A DNA stretch of 41,519 nucleotides from Bacillota bacterium (GCA_017889625.1 JAGGAD010000029.1:1-41519), one strand, 5' to 3'. Numbered from the stretch's first letter, positions 8,166 to 16,651 are shown. Notes: a model not told the origin generated them from the letters alone. Numbers and translations are program-made.

Positions 8166-10196
8166 TTAAAATCCATATGAGTGACCATGAAAATTAAATA
8201 TAGTAGTCATAGATGAGTTGACCCAAATATTCATAACCAAGTCTTTATAACTAAATGCGATTATACATGTATCTGGATCTGTTGTTATGGCACCGAAAGC
8301 TATATTTGTGCCGGAAGTTTCACCTGTATCATAGTAATATACACCATTGCTAATGGTCTTGCCCGTATAAAGTGTGCAACCGCTATAAGTAGGCTTAAAA
8401 AACTCGGTATAGCCAGGTATCGTTATAGTGGAGGTTGTGCTGGTCAATACGAACGACCCAGCGACGGCAGTATAGCCTTTGACCACGTAAGTCCACGTGC
8501 CATTTGGTAGGCCAGTCAATGTGAAGTGGCCTTCGCTATCAGCAGTTACATCTGTGGTGACACCTGACGGTGAGGTAACCGTTAACGTTATATACGGTAC
8601 CGAGCAGCTATATAAATCTAAAATACCAATATCCCTTGAGATGTTTTTGCTGTAGGTTTCAGTTTTTATATCATTTTGCCGTTCAACTTTTTGCAGCATT
8701 TTATCGGTAAGATCATTCTGTTTATAGTTAGTTTTCATGTTCTTTGTTTGCAAACTGTGCTTGCCGCTGCCAAATGCCAATTGATATGCTACAGTACCAT
8801 ATAAGCCGCGGCTTAAATTGGAGTTTGTATACCCTAATTCAACTCTTAATTGCGACGTCAATTGCATGGTACTTCTTAAGCGGTACCCGATTTCATCATC
8901 ATGGTATTTATTGTCCCAATAGTAGCCCCCAGCATATACTTTTAGCCAAGGCATATGGACAAAAGATGTACCTGCTTCGATGTCCATCCCTTCAACCGCA
9001 CGAATAAATAGCGAATTAACGCTGTCGATTTCCCGTTCCCCGGTTACCGGATGATACCAGTTAGCACGGTATTCAGCCAACTTATTGAAATATTCAGCCC
9101 CTAGTCCTACTCGGGCCAGATTATATTGGAACCCATAGTCGTAGAAGGTATTAAAGCCTACTATACTACTTTTGTCTAGCGATAGTTTTCTCCATCCCAA
9201 CCCCAGATTTGCCGTAGAAGAATTTTCGCCGGTGTGAGCATAGCGGCCTTGCCAGAACCATAATCCACCAATATCATTCATTTCTCCCAACGGTTGCAGA
9301 CTTTCAAGGGAGTACAACGGTTTATTATCATCGCCAAAACTAAGCGATACTTCTGTCCGTTTCATCCATTCTGACCCGTTTTGTTTTGCGTTGTTTAGCA
9401 AATAGCCCACAAGATTGTTACCAATTGCCAACCTTTTCTCTTTCTCCGTTAATCCCTCATACGCATTGCTCTTATCCGCCGCAGTCGCTTGTTCAATGCC
9501 AGTTTTGTCAATAGTAAGGCTTGTTTCAGCTACCGTATCATTTTCGGCAGCTTCCACCTCCTTTGCCGTGTCTTCGGCAACTATCTTATCAGCTTCCGTC
9601 TCACTTGCCGCGTCCTCGGCAAATATCTTATCAGCTTCCGCCTCACTTGCCGCGTCCTCGGCAAATATCTTATCAGTTTTCGTCCCACTTGCCGTGCCAT
9701 CGGCAGCTATCTTATCAGTTTTCGCCCCACTTGTCGTGCCATCGGCAGCTATCTTATCAGCTTCCGCCTCACTTGCCGCGTCCTCGGCAGCTATCTTATC
9801 ATTTCCCGCAACAGTTGCTGCGGCCTTGGCAACCGGCTTATTCTTTTCCGCAACACTTGCTGCGGCCTTAGCAACCGGCTTATTCTTTTCCGTAATATTT
9901 GCTGCGGCCTTGGCAGCTGTCGCATCAGTTTCCGCAACACTTACCGCATCCCCGACAACAATCTTATCATTTCCCGCAATATTTGCTGTGTCCTCAGCAA
10001 CTGCCGTATCAGTTTCTGCAATATTTGCCGCGTCCTCGCCAACTGTCTTATTCTTTTCGGCAGTATCCGTAGCATTTGCTACATTCTGGGTGGCTGTCGC
10101 TGCCTGTACCGTCGACAAACAACCTGGCTGGCTGCTAACCATAATCAAAACTACTAACATGACGATATATTTAGATATCCCGTTGATTAAAACCAA
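8166..10196 (-). CDS. Inverse autotransporter (intimin/invasin-like) with 14-residue repeats
   Basis: A 676-residue outer-membrane protein. The TTG start at 10196 has AAGGAGGG 8 nt upstream. Residues 1-33 form a signal peptide ending VQAA. Residues about 51-218 are 12 tandem copies of a 14-residue unit (for example IAAEDAASEAEADK, PVAKAAASVAEKNK). Residues about 248-500 match the inverse-autotransporter beta-domain (LTEKEKRLAIGNNLVGYLL, SSIVGFNTFYDYGF, GLGAEYF, ANWYHPVTGER). This is a 12-strand barrel through which the C-terminal part is exported. Residues about 535-600 resemble a carboxypeptidase-regulatory/prealbumin-like beta-sandwich (VTADSEGHFTLTGLPNGTW). The last about 75 residues are unassigned. 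In known members the N-terminal periplasmic part often carries LysM; here Ala/Glu/Lys-rich repeats take that place. It follows the porin 2 gene with no terminator between, so the two may be co-transcribed. Confidence 0.85.
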   Translation of the reverse strand: MVLINGISKYIVMLVVLIMVSSQPGCLSTVQAATATQNVANATDTAEKNKTVGEDAANIAETDTAVAEDTANIAGNDKIVVGDAVSVAETDATAAKAAANITEKNKPVAKAAASVAEKNKPVAKAAATVAGNDKIAAEDAASEAEADKIAADGTTSGAKTDKIAADGTASGTKTDKIFAEDAASEAEADKIFAEDAASETEADKIVAEDTAKEVEAAENDTVAETSLTIDKTGIEQATAADKSNAYEGLTEKEKRLAIGNNLVGYLLNNAKQNGSEWMKRTEVSLSFGDDNKPLYSLESLQPLGEMNDIGGLWFWQGRYAHTGENSSTANLGLGWRKLSLDKSSIVGFNTFYDYGFQYNLARVGLGAEYFNKLAEYRANWYHPVTGEREIDSVNSLFIRAVEGMDIEAGTSFVHMPWLKVYAGGYYWDNKYHDDEIGYRLRSTMQLTSQLRVELGYTNSNLSRGLYGTVAYQLAFGSGKHSLQTKNMKTNYKQNDLTDKMLQKVERQNDIKTETYSKNISRDIGILDLYSCSVPYITLTVTSPSGVTTDVTADSEGHFTLTGLPNGTWTYVVKGYTAVAGSFVLTSTTSTITIPGYTEFFKPTYSGCTLYTGKTISNGVYYYDTGETSGTNIAFGAITTDPDTCIIAFSYKDLVMNIWVNSSMTTIFNFHGHSYGF
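9543..10046 (-). repeat. Twelve in-frame 42-bp tandem repeats in the autotransporter gene
   Basis: The 42-bp units encode residues 51-218 as 14-residue copies ending mostly in -DK or -NK. Adjacent copies are the most alike (IFAEDAASEAEADK next to IFAEDAASETEADK; the two PVAKAAA copies), as expected of copy-number change by slippage or unequal exchange. Fourteen residues equal two heptads, which fits a helical or coiled-coil rod in the periplasm. Confidence 0.9.
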
Positions 10197-10209
10197 GAAA
10201 AACCCTCCT

Positions 10210-10341
10210 TCATAAACTATTTTCTAAACTATCTCTTACTTCCTTGACTTCAGCTTTTTCTTTATCGCCTAGCACCATTTGTTCATACTTAGCCAGTTTT
10301 TCACCAAATAACGAAGCAGTGCCACCTGGCACCGCTTTCAT
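10210..10341 (-). pseudogene. Fragment of a chemoreceptor sensor domain (4HB_MCP)
   Basis: A 43-codon open frame starting 5 nt after the SLH porin 2 stop and ending just before the autotransporter start; its TGA overlaps the autotransporter SD region. Residues 11-40 (LFGEKLAKYEQM..., DKEKAEVKEVRD) match about 18 of 30 positions of the sensor domain of the chemoreceptor at 39575-41329 ([12 protein letters not shown]..., [12 protein letters not shown]). No transmembrane, HAMP or signalling segment remains, so it is most simply a chemoreceptor gene remnant. It might still be translated as a short peptide. Start and stop are intact, but there is no clear SD. Confidence 0.7.
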
Positions 10342-10346
10342 TTAAA

Positions 10347-11645
10347 TTAGAAGATGAAGTTAATTTGCATTCTGGTATATTTGTCGCTAGCAAGATCTTT
10401 ACCGGTTAAAGGATCTTTCATGTCGAATTGATAGAATCCTTCAAGGGTGATGTTTTTAGCAAGCGTATAACTTACCTGAACATCCAATGATTTAACACCT
10501 TGATAAGCGCTAGTACTACCTACCGTAACAACTTGCGCCCCAGTCATATCACCGCTGATAGAACCATAATCCGCTTTTAAATATTCTACCGCCATCCCCC
10601 AAGAATCAGGAATTGTGGCATTAGCGCCTTTATACGCAAGGCGGGCAACAAAAGCTTTCGGATCACTGTTGCCGTTATATGACGATTTAATACCGTCAGC
10701 GCTATTTATCCAGTAATCGCCAACAAAAACCAAATTAGGAGAAACTTGGGCGTTTAAGCCAGCCCCCAGGACATCCATTTGATCGCACTTTTGACTCGTA
10801 ACATAGTTAGCGTTCATTTTGAAGTTTTTATTAAAGGCATAATTAAGTTGTACATAACCAATATTGTCAGCTGAGGTGAAAGTAGCAACACTACTCCCAA
10901 AACCAACAGACTTTATGCTGGCATAACCGCCCATCAGACTAGCTTTACCAGTATTTATATTGGCTTGTACACCATCAGTCATCCCAGATGTACCTGCAAA
11001 ATAAGTTGTTTGACCAAGATTTAAGCTATATCGGCCAATCGTCAAATCAGTTTTATCGAAAAGAAAATTTTTTGTCGTAAACGCAGCATCAATGACTTGG
11101 GTTTTATCAGTATTAGTTCCAGTTGTACCAAATTCATTATGGTTCATAACCATGAACCGGCCGTAAAATGAAGTCTTATCATTTACATCAGCGTTTAAAG
11201 CTAGACGCCACCGTTCACCCCAAGATGGGTTAGTAGCGCTGTTTTCTTTTTCCACATAGCGAACACGAGCATCGGCCGTCATTTTAAAGTTATCCATTTT
11301 CTTTTCCAAAACCGAAACACGAACCCCTAGATTAGTTAATTCAGCTGCAAACTCAGCTTGCAATTTTTGAATTACAGCTCTGTTCGCCGCATCAGCTTTG
11401 GCTTCTCTAGCCATTGCTTTGGCGACGATTTGCGCCATCTCATAACGAGTCATGGCCTTGTTGCCTTGGAAAGTGTCATCACCCATGCCATCAATAACAC
11501 CAGACTTGGCCAATTTCTTTATTGCACTATAGGCCCAGTGATCCGAAGGTACATCTGTGAAAGGATTAGCATTAGCCGCAAAAACTGTTCCAGCCATGCC
11601 AAATACAATAAACAATACTAAAATTAACGATAAACTTTTTTTCAT
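10347..11645 (-). CDS. SLH-domain outer-membrane porin 2 (OmpM-like)
   Basis: A 432-residue paralogue of the porin at 6256-7557 with the same architecture: signal peptide (1-23), SLH domain (NPFTDVPSDHWAYSAIKKL, then MTRYEMAQIVAKAMA), short coiled coil (LGVRVSVLEKKMDNF) and a beta-barrel ending YTRMQINFIF. The copies are nearly colinear, and differences cluster in what are probably extracellular loops, for example around residues 215-300. It is likely to anchor the outer membrane and act as a diffusion channel. It shares its leader layout with porin 1. Downstream, with no terminator, come the chemoreceptor fragment and the inverse autotransporter. Confidence 0.93.
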   Translation of the reverse strand: MKKSLSLILVLFIVFGMAGTVFAANANPFTDVPSDHWAYSAIKKLAKSGVIDGMGDDTFQGNKAMTRYEMAQIVAKAMAREAKADAANRAVIQKLQAEFAAELTNLGVRVSVLEKKMDNFKMTADARVRYVEKENSATNPSWGERWRLALNADVNDKTSFYGRFMVMNHNEFGTTGTNTDKTQVIDAAFTTKNFLFDKTDLTIGRYSLNLGQTTYFAGTSGMTDGVQANINTGKASLMGGYASIKSVGFGSSVATFTSADNIGYVQLNYAFNKNFKMNANYVTSQKCDQMDVLGAGLNAQVSPNLVFVGDYWINSADGIKSSYNGNSDPKAFVARLAYKGANATIPDSWGMAVEYLKADYGSISGDMTGAQVVTVGSTSAYQGVKSLDVQVSYTLAKNITLEGFYQFDMKDPLTGKDLASDKYTRMQINFIF

Positions 11646-11808
11646 AAAATTTCCCCCTTAGGCTTTAATTAATATAATGAGCCTAAACAAAAGATGTTTT
11701 GAGTTTCCATATTTGCTCAATATTCCTTTGTCAAAAAGCTCCTATCTAATCACTTAATGTCAAAACTTGGCACTAATCATAAATCCTCCTTTCACTCCAT
11801 TCAGTTTT
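11646..11808 (-). promoter_or_regulatory. Conserved leader/promoter region of SLH porin 2
   Basis: It carries the same three blocks as the porin 1 leader at nearly the same distances: SD AAGGGGGAAATTTT, the 20-nt identical block at 11716-11735 with TTGACA 84 bp from the start, and AAAGGAGG-containing block 11785-11808. At the TTGACA, a 17-bp spacer leads to TATGGA, a poor -10. In this copy AAAGGAGG is followed by a seven-codon frame (ATG...TGA) that is not kept in the other leader. Confidence 0.5.
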
Positions 11809-11907
11809 CCTCTTTTAAGTGATAGTTTAATTTTTTTCTACATAAATAAATACATTCCTGCCAAAATTTTATTTTTTTCTACTTTTTTCTACTTTTATTT
11901 TAAAAAT

Positions 11908-11946
11908 AAAAGGGAACCATGTCGAACTTCGACACAGTTCCCTTTT
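11908..11946 (-). terminator. Terminator after the EF-G2 gene
   Basis: The outer stem is AAAAGGGAAC (11908-11917) with GTTCCCTTTT (11937-11946). A 2x2 internal loop leads to an inner stem TGTCGAA / TTCGACA. It lies 32 bases past the stop of the EF-G-like gene and has a T-run on either side, so it is probably bidirectional and also insulates the porin promoter. Confidence 0.85.
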
Positions 11947-11977
11947 ATTACCATCACAGTTCTTTTTTTTATTTTCT

Positions 11978-14059
11978 TTATTCGAAACTCACTTTATCCT
12001 TTTTCGCTACCGCAATAATATTTTCCGCAAACCGCGGCGGCACCTCTTCATACCGCAAAAAATTCATATCAAACGAGCCACGCCCCTGGGTCATCGACCG
12101 TAAATCAATCGTATACCGAGTAATCTCCGCCAGAGGAACCTGAGCCTTTACAACCCCTAAGCCATTGCCAACTGCCTCCATCCCCAGAATCCGCCCTCTT
12201 CGGCTATTAAAATCGCCGATAACATCGCCCATACAAGCCTCCGGCACCGTTACCTCAACCCCATAAACCGGCTCCAAAATCACTGGCTGCCCCTGCAGCG
12301 CCCCTTTCCGCAGCGCCGACGACGCGGCGATCTTAAACGCCATTTCCGAAGAATCAACATCATGGTACGAACCATCAAACAAATTAACCTTAATATCCGT
12401 CATCGGATACCCCGCCAGCACCCCGCCAACCATAGCATCCCGCACCCCTTTTTCCACCGCGGGAAAATATTGCCGGGGAACCGCCCCGCCGAACACGCTC
12501 TCCGAAAACTCAAACCCTGCGCCGGTGTTTAGCGGCGTAAGCTCTAAATGCACATGACCATATTGCCCATGACCGCCGCTTTGTTTTTTATGCTTATATT
12601 CAACCTTTACATTAGAACGAATCGTTTCCCTAAACGGAATCCTTGGTTCACTTAGCTTAACCTCCACCCCAAACTTACGCTTCATCCGCTCAGCAATTAC
12701 TTCCAGATGCATATCACTAAGCCCGCGGGCCAATAACTGATGCGTTTCTAAATTCTTTTCCAGAACAAAAGTAGTATCCTCATCCGCCATCCGGTGCAGA
12801 GCATTACCCAGCTTATCCTCATCCCCCTTGTTCCGAGCCTCTACCGCGACCGCAAACATTGGCTTGGGATACTTTATCGGCTCAAAAATAACCGGATGTT
12901 CCTTATCGCAGATCGAATCCCCGGTCTTAGCCTCTTGCATTTTTGAAATTACAACAATATCACCGGCGTTGGCAACCGTCATCACTTCCTGATGCTTACC
13001 CCGCATCGTAAAAATATGGCCAATCCGTTCCGACTTCTCCCGGCTCGCATTATACAGCACCGAGTCCGGCTTTATCTGCCCGGAAAAAACCCGGAGAAAA
13101 CTCAGCCGCCCCACAAAAGGGTCCGCCGTCGTCTTAAACACCATCGCCGCAAACGGATCGTCCTGTTTCAGGGTAACCGTTTCTTTCCCTCGGGGGTTGT
13201 ACCCATTTACCGTTCGGACTGTCGGCGAAGGAACCAAACTTACCACCGCATCCAACAATTGCTTTACCCCGATATTTTTCGCTGCCGCCCCGCAAAAAAC
13301 CGGACACAACTTCCCTTCGTTTACCCCTTTAACCAAACCGGCACTAACTTCCGTATCAGCTAATTCCTCACCATCAAGATACTTTGCCAACAAATCATCA
13401 TCAGCTTCCGCCGCCGCCTCAACCAAGGCCAGCCTCGCTTTTGCCGCCTTATCCTTTAGCTCTGGCGGAATCGCACTTTCGGTATAAACAGTGCCACTCT
13501 TATCTGGCAATAACGCTTTCATCTTAATCAAATCAACGATCCCGCGAAAAGTTTCTTGCGCCCCGATTGGAAACTGCACCGGGACAATACTTAACCCGAA
13601 ACTATTTCGCATTTGCGTTACCACACTATCAAAATCAGCATTTTCCCGGTCCATCTTGTTAACAAAAGCCAACTTCGGCAAAGACAATTCCGATGCATAC
13701 TGCCAAACCTTCTCCGTCTCAACCTCAACCCCCGCCGCCGCACACAATACCACCAGCGCGGCGTCAACCGCCCGCAGCGAACTCTTTACCTCAGCCACAA
13801 AATCAACATACCCCGGAGTATCGAGAAAATTTAGTTTGCAATTATTCCATTCACACGGAGCTAAAGCCGTACTAATCGTAACCTTTCGTTTGACTTCTTC
13901 AGGTTCAAAATCGGTTGTTGACGTCCCATCGTCAACCCGACCGAGGCGAGTAACAGCTCCAGCATTGAGTAGCAGCGCTTCAGCAAGTGAAGTCTTGCCA
14001 GCGCCGCCATGGGCAATGATGCCAATGTTTCGTAGCTTGTCGCTTTTATATTCTTTCAA
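11978..14059 (-). CDS. Elongation factor G-like translational GTPase (EF-G2 type)
   Basis: A 693-residue five-domain translational GTPase. G1 is IIAHGGAGKTSLAEALL (residues about 13-29). It has GGAGKT where canonical EF-G has IDAGKTT, a mark of the EF-G2/FusA-like paralogue group. Also present are the switch II motif DTPGYVDF, G4 NKMD, domain IV with SGGHGQYGHVHLEL, and the domain V ending GRGSFDMNFLRYEEVP. Its cellular role is uncertain; canonical EF-G is usually encoded elsewhere with ribosomal protein genes. The start is TTG at 14059 with AGGAGGGA about 6 nt upstream. The leader holds a possible 10-codon frame near 14180 that I do not call. It is GC-richer than the chemoreceptor on its left flank. 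Confidence 0.88.
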   Translation of the reverse strand: MKEYKSDKLRNIGIIAHGGAGKTSLAEALLLNAGAVTRLGRVDDGTSTTDFEPEEVKRKVTISTALAPCEWNNCKLNFLDTPGYVDFVAEVKSSLRAVDAALVVLCAAAGVEVETEKVWQYASELSLPKLAFVNKMDRENADFDSVVTQMRNSFGLSIVPVQFPIGAQETFRGIVDLIKMKALLPDKSGTVYTESAIPPELKDKAAKARLALVEAAAEADDDLLAKYLDGEELADTEVSAGLVKGVNEGKLCPVFCGAAAKNIGVKQLLDAVVSLVPSPTVRTVNGYNPRGKETVTLKQDDPFAAMVFKTTADPFVGRLSFLRVFSGQIKPDSVLYNASREKSERIGHIFTMRGKHQEVMTVANAGDIVVISKMQEAKTGDSICDKEHPVIFEPIKYPKPMFAVAVEARNKGDEDKLGNALHRMADEDTTFVLEKNLETHQLLARGLSDMHLEVIAERMKRKFGVEVKLSEPRIPFRETIRSNVKVEYKHKKQSGGHGQYGHVHLELTPLNTGAGFEFSESVFGGAVPRQYFPAVEKGVRDAMVGGVLAGYPMTDIKVNLFDGSYHDVDSSEMAFKIAASSALRKGALQGQPVILEPVYGVEVTVPEACMGDVIGDFNSRRGRILGMEAVGNGLGVVKAQVPLAEITRYTIDLRSMTQGRGSFDMNFLRYEEVPPRFAENIIAVAKKDKVSFE

Positions 14060-14237
14060 GCAAATCCCTCCTGATTGAATATTTTTTACCCACGCAGCCC
14101 TTGAAGCTTATGGTAAAATTTACCTATTATTTCTATATGTAGCTTAAATTTTCCTTCTTTTCAGATAATTCGGCATAACAACCAACCTTCTTATAATAAT
14201 ATACTTTTTCTTTTCAGGCTTGCGTTAGGTGAAAATT

Positions 14238-14266
14238 AATAACCGCCCATATACTAGGCGGTTATT
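14238..14266. terminator. Hairpin between the EF-G2 gene and the next chemoreceptor
   Basis: A perfect 10-bp stem, AATAACCGCC (14238-14247) with GGCGGTTATT (14257-14266), 9-nt loop, and short T-rich tails both ways. Read on the minus strand it could terminate transcripts arriving from the chemoreceptor at 14526 or the small frame at 14290. Confidence 0.6.
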
Positions 14267-14289
14267 ATTATTTCCGGAATTAGGATTTT

Positions 14290-14412
14290 TTACAAAAAAT
14301 ACGCATAATCTTCCGCAGCGGCCAAGGTACAGACATTAAATAAACTTTCAATCTCACCGTGCTCGCCCCCCTCTAAATACTCTCTATAATCTATGACGGA
14401 AGGCGTTTCCAT
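14290..14412 (-). CDS. Possible 40-residue hypothetical ORF
   Basis: An acidic 40-codon frame (METPSVIDYREYLEG..., ending AAAEDYAYFL) in an otherwise gene-free stretch between a chemoreceptor and the EF-G2 gene, upstream of a hairpin. There is no clear ribosome-binding site, and an in-frame stop lies two codons before the ATG. The composition looks protein-like, so it may be a small gene or a fragment of a lost one. I do not recognise it. Confidence 0.25.
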   Translation of the reverse strand: METPSVIDYREYLEGGEHGEIESLFNVCTLAAAEDYAYFL

Positions 14413-14525
14413 GTGCTATATTTGTACCAGCCTAGTTATTACTAATATTCACGGCCCCTTCCATTATGTATTATATGTTGAAGATCCATAAAAGTGCTGA
14501 CCGACTTTAATTAACTTACGAAAAT

Positions 14526-16241
14526 CTAAATGCTGAATTTCCGAACTTCGCCTTGTAACTGTTCAGCTAAGCGGGCAAGTGCTTGGCTCGCTGCCGCGAT
14601 TTCTTCCATCGAAGCCGACTGCTCCTCAGTAGCAGCCGAAACAGTTTGCGTTTGTCCAGCAGCGTCCTTACTGATTCGGTCTATATCCCGCACTGAAGCA
14701 ACTATCTGATGACTGCCAGAAGCCATCTGCTCCATTGCCGCCGATATTTCTCTGACTTGAGACGACACCTCCCCGATGAGTGCTACTATCTCCTTGAAGG
14801 CTTTTCCTGCATTATTCACGACATCAGCCCCAACCTTCACTTCACGAGTACCTTCGTTCATTGCAATAACGGCGTTACCTGTATCTGACTGTATCTCTGA
14901 AATTAGACTAGCTATTTGTTTGGCAGCCTCCTGCGACTGTTCGGCGAGTTTACGTACTTCTTCTGCAACTACCGCAAACCCTCTACCTTGTTCTCCGGCC
15001 CGAGCAGCCTCGATAGCAGCATTGAGTGCCAACAAATTTGTCTGACTCGCTATTCCTGAAATAGTATCAACAATTTGCCCAATCTCTTTCGAGCGTTCGC
15101 CGAGTTTTGCAACCACCCGCGCAGAACTAGAAACCGACTGCTCAATACTATCCATTTGGTTCATTGCCGCCTTAACTGCCTTGTCCCCTTCATTAGCTGC
15201 GGCAGCAGTCTTCTCAGCTACCCCTGACACAACATTCGCATTTAATGAGGCTTGTTGAATTCCTTCCGACATTTGCTCAACAACCGCAGCAGTAGCATTA
15301 ACAACATTTGCTTGTCTCTCTGCACCATGGGCAACTTCACCAATTGTCGCTGCTACTTGATTTGTCGCTTGGGCCGATTGTTCCGCACTAGCCGTCAGTT
15401 CTTCTGAAGATGCAGCCACATGCTCCGCTGTATCAGTAACATTCTTAACCAAACCTCTGAGGTTATCAGTCATCGTGTTAAATTCATTGGCAAGCTGTCC
15501 AACTTCATCATTAGATGCAATATCTAGCTTTTTAACCGCAAGATTTCCTTGCGCAACTTCCCGTGCCATTCCGACTAGTAACCCCAGTGGATTGGCAATC
15601 ATTCTCGAGACCAACCAGCCTATTACTAACGATAAAGCAATCGCAACCAGGGTAACCCCAAGTATCAACTTGTTCATAAACGACGCCACCGCCATACTAT
15701 TGGCTTTCTCGGCTTCCGCGGCTTCCGCATTATAATCCGCGAGTTCTTTTAATAAAACATTCACGTTGCCAATATGTTTTGACGCATTCTGATCAAAGTA
15801 TAAGTAGGCCTCTTGTTGTTTTCCTGCTTGTGCCAACGCAATAGCTTTGGGTCGTTCACTCCGGTAAATCTTTAATTCCTCAAACAGCTTGGACAGCCTT
15901 TCTTCTTCATACCGGTCAAGCCTAGTCTTGCTGTAGTCTGAAAGCAACTTGTCAACCTCATCAATCCGTTCCTTCATTTCCTGCAACAGTTGCTGTTCCT
16001 TTACTTTGTCGTTAAATAGGAACAACTCTAACGTAAGCGCCTCTGTGGCCCTAGTTTGTCCGCGAGCAGCATTAAGCCATTTAATCGCCAACAGACGATT
16101 TTTATACATGTCATCCAGTTGATTCGCCATAAGATTAGAAGAATAATACCCTGCGTACCCGACACAACAAAGAAATGCCGCCATTAGTATGACGAGACCA
16201 ATGATCTTTGAGCCTGTTGTCAAATTACGAAACGTTTGCAT
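14526..16241 (-). CDS. Methyl-accepting chemotaxis protein 1
   Basis: A 571-residue transmembrane chemoreceptor. TM1 is at residues about 12-32. A periplasmic-side four-helix-bundle sensor (4HB_MCP type) spans about 33-188, with the RAIxA-like stretch RLLAIKWLNAARGQTRATE. TM2 lies about 190-212, HAMP about 213-265, and the signalling domain about 270-571. The invariant tip is [41 protein letters not shown]. It should cluster with CheW/CheA, neither of which is in this window. The ligand is unknown. The C-terminus lacks a CheR/CheB-binding pentapeptide. The ATG follows GGAG by 7 nt; that SD can be masked by an alternative leader hairpin (next entry). It is divergent from the GGDEF-EAL gene. 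Confidence 0.93.
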   Translation of the reverse strand: MQTFRNLTTGSKIIGLVILMAAFLCCVGYAGYYSSNLMANQLDDMYKNRLLAIKWLNAARGQTRATEALTLELFLFNDKVKEQQLLQEMKERIDEVDKLLSDYSKTRLDRYEEERLSKLFEELKIYRSERPKAIALAQAGKQQEAYLYFDQNASKHIGNVNVLLKELADYNAEAAEAEKANSMAVASFMNKLILGVTLVAIALSLVIGWLVSRMIANPLGLLVGMAREVAQGNLAVKKLDIASNDEVGQLANEFNTMTDNLRGLVKNVTDTAEHVAASSEELTASAEQSAQATNQVAATIGEVAHGAERQANVVNATAAVVEQMSEGIQQASLNANVVSGVAEKTAAAANEGDKAVKAAMNQMDSIEQSVSSSARVVAKLGERSKEIGQIVDTISGIASQTNLLALNAAIEAARAGEQGRGFAVVAEEVRKLAEQSQEAAKQIASLISEIQSDTGNAVIAMNEGTREVKVGADVVNNAGKAFKEIVALIGEVSSQVREISAAMEQMASGSHQIVASVRDIDRISKDAAGQTQTVSAATEEQSASMEEIAAASQALARLAEQLQGEVRKFSI

Positions 16242-16248
16242 ATTTCAT

Positions 16249-16312
16249 CTCCTCTTATTGTTTGGTGCTCAATAAAAGAAGGCCCCGTCGAAGCTGAGGC
16301 CTTCTCTTATTG
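16249..16312 (-). promoter_or_regulatory. Candidate RNA switch covering the chemoreceptor SD
   Basis: In the transcript, arm A (16312-16298) pairs with arm B (16284-16270) as a 15-bp stem with one G-U. Part of arm B (16281-16270) can instead pair over 12 bp, with two G-U, with arm C (16260-16249, CAATAAGAGGAG), which contains the SD AGGAG; the loop is 9 nt. Arms A and C are near-identical direct repeats (11 of 12 bases), so the two stems exclude each other. Stem A-B leaves the SD free; stem B-C hides it. No known riboswitch class is recognised. Confidence 0.55.
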
Positions 16313-16357
16313 AACATGATTTCTTACACCCATATTCTACAGAAACCCGTTAATCCC

Positions 16358-16365
16358 TTCGACAA
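16358..16365 (-). promoter_or_regulatory. Possible Spo0A (0A) box upstream of chemoreceptor 1
   Basis: The minus strand reads TTGTCGAA, the Bacillus 0A-box consensus, about 120 bp before the chemoreceptor start, within AATTTGTCGAA. The same 11 bases occur upstream of the chemoreceptor at 39575-41329. An 8-mer alone can occur by chance in a window this size. Confidence 0.3.
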
Positions 16366-16604
16366 ATTATGCATTTATTTGACATAGTTCATACTTCCTA
16401 GTTCCGCCGAATATATTTGCCAAATCACTGAAAAGTCTATCTTCAAAAGAATATATTCAAATAAATAAGCTTTACGGCAATAACCATCAAATGCTTACCA
16501 TGTATATATTCCACACTATGAAAACTTGTCTCAATGTAAAATTTAGCTAGTTGTTTTTCTATTGTCTAAACATTTAAAATTGAATGAAAATATGATACAC
16601 TGAA

Positions 16605-16651
16605 GTAAATGAAAATAGGGAATGACGTTCATTTCCTATTTTTTTATTTAC
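16605..16651 (+). terminator. Terminator-like hairpin in the leader of the GGDEF-EAL gene
   Basis: AAAATAGGGAATGA (16612-16625) pairs with TCATTTCCTATTTT (16629-16642) with one G-U and a 3-nt loop, followed by a run of Ts. An outer GTAAAT / ATTTAC extends the stem. A possible promoter (TTTAAA at 16573-16578, 17 bp, TACACT at 16596-16601) lies just before it and no plus-strand gene precedes, so it would act as a leader attenuator rather than an end-of-gene terminator. Confidence 0.5.

Noticed and set aside
9543-10046. Regularly spaced repeats considered as a CRISPR array
   Set aside because: The units are contiguous, in-frame and degenerate with no unique spacers; they are protein repeats.
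9415-10215. Long open frames on the plus strand opposite the autotransporter repeats
   Set aside because: They are shadows of the 42-bp repeats; their products are repeats with no plausible signal or domain, while the minus strand encodes a recognisable barrel.
11915-11937. Palindromic TGTCGAA-TTCGACA as paired Spo0A boxes
   Set aside because: It is the apical stem of a clear terminator, which explains the symmetry.
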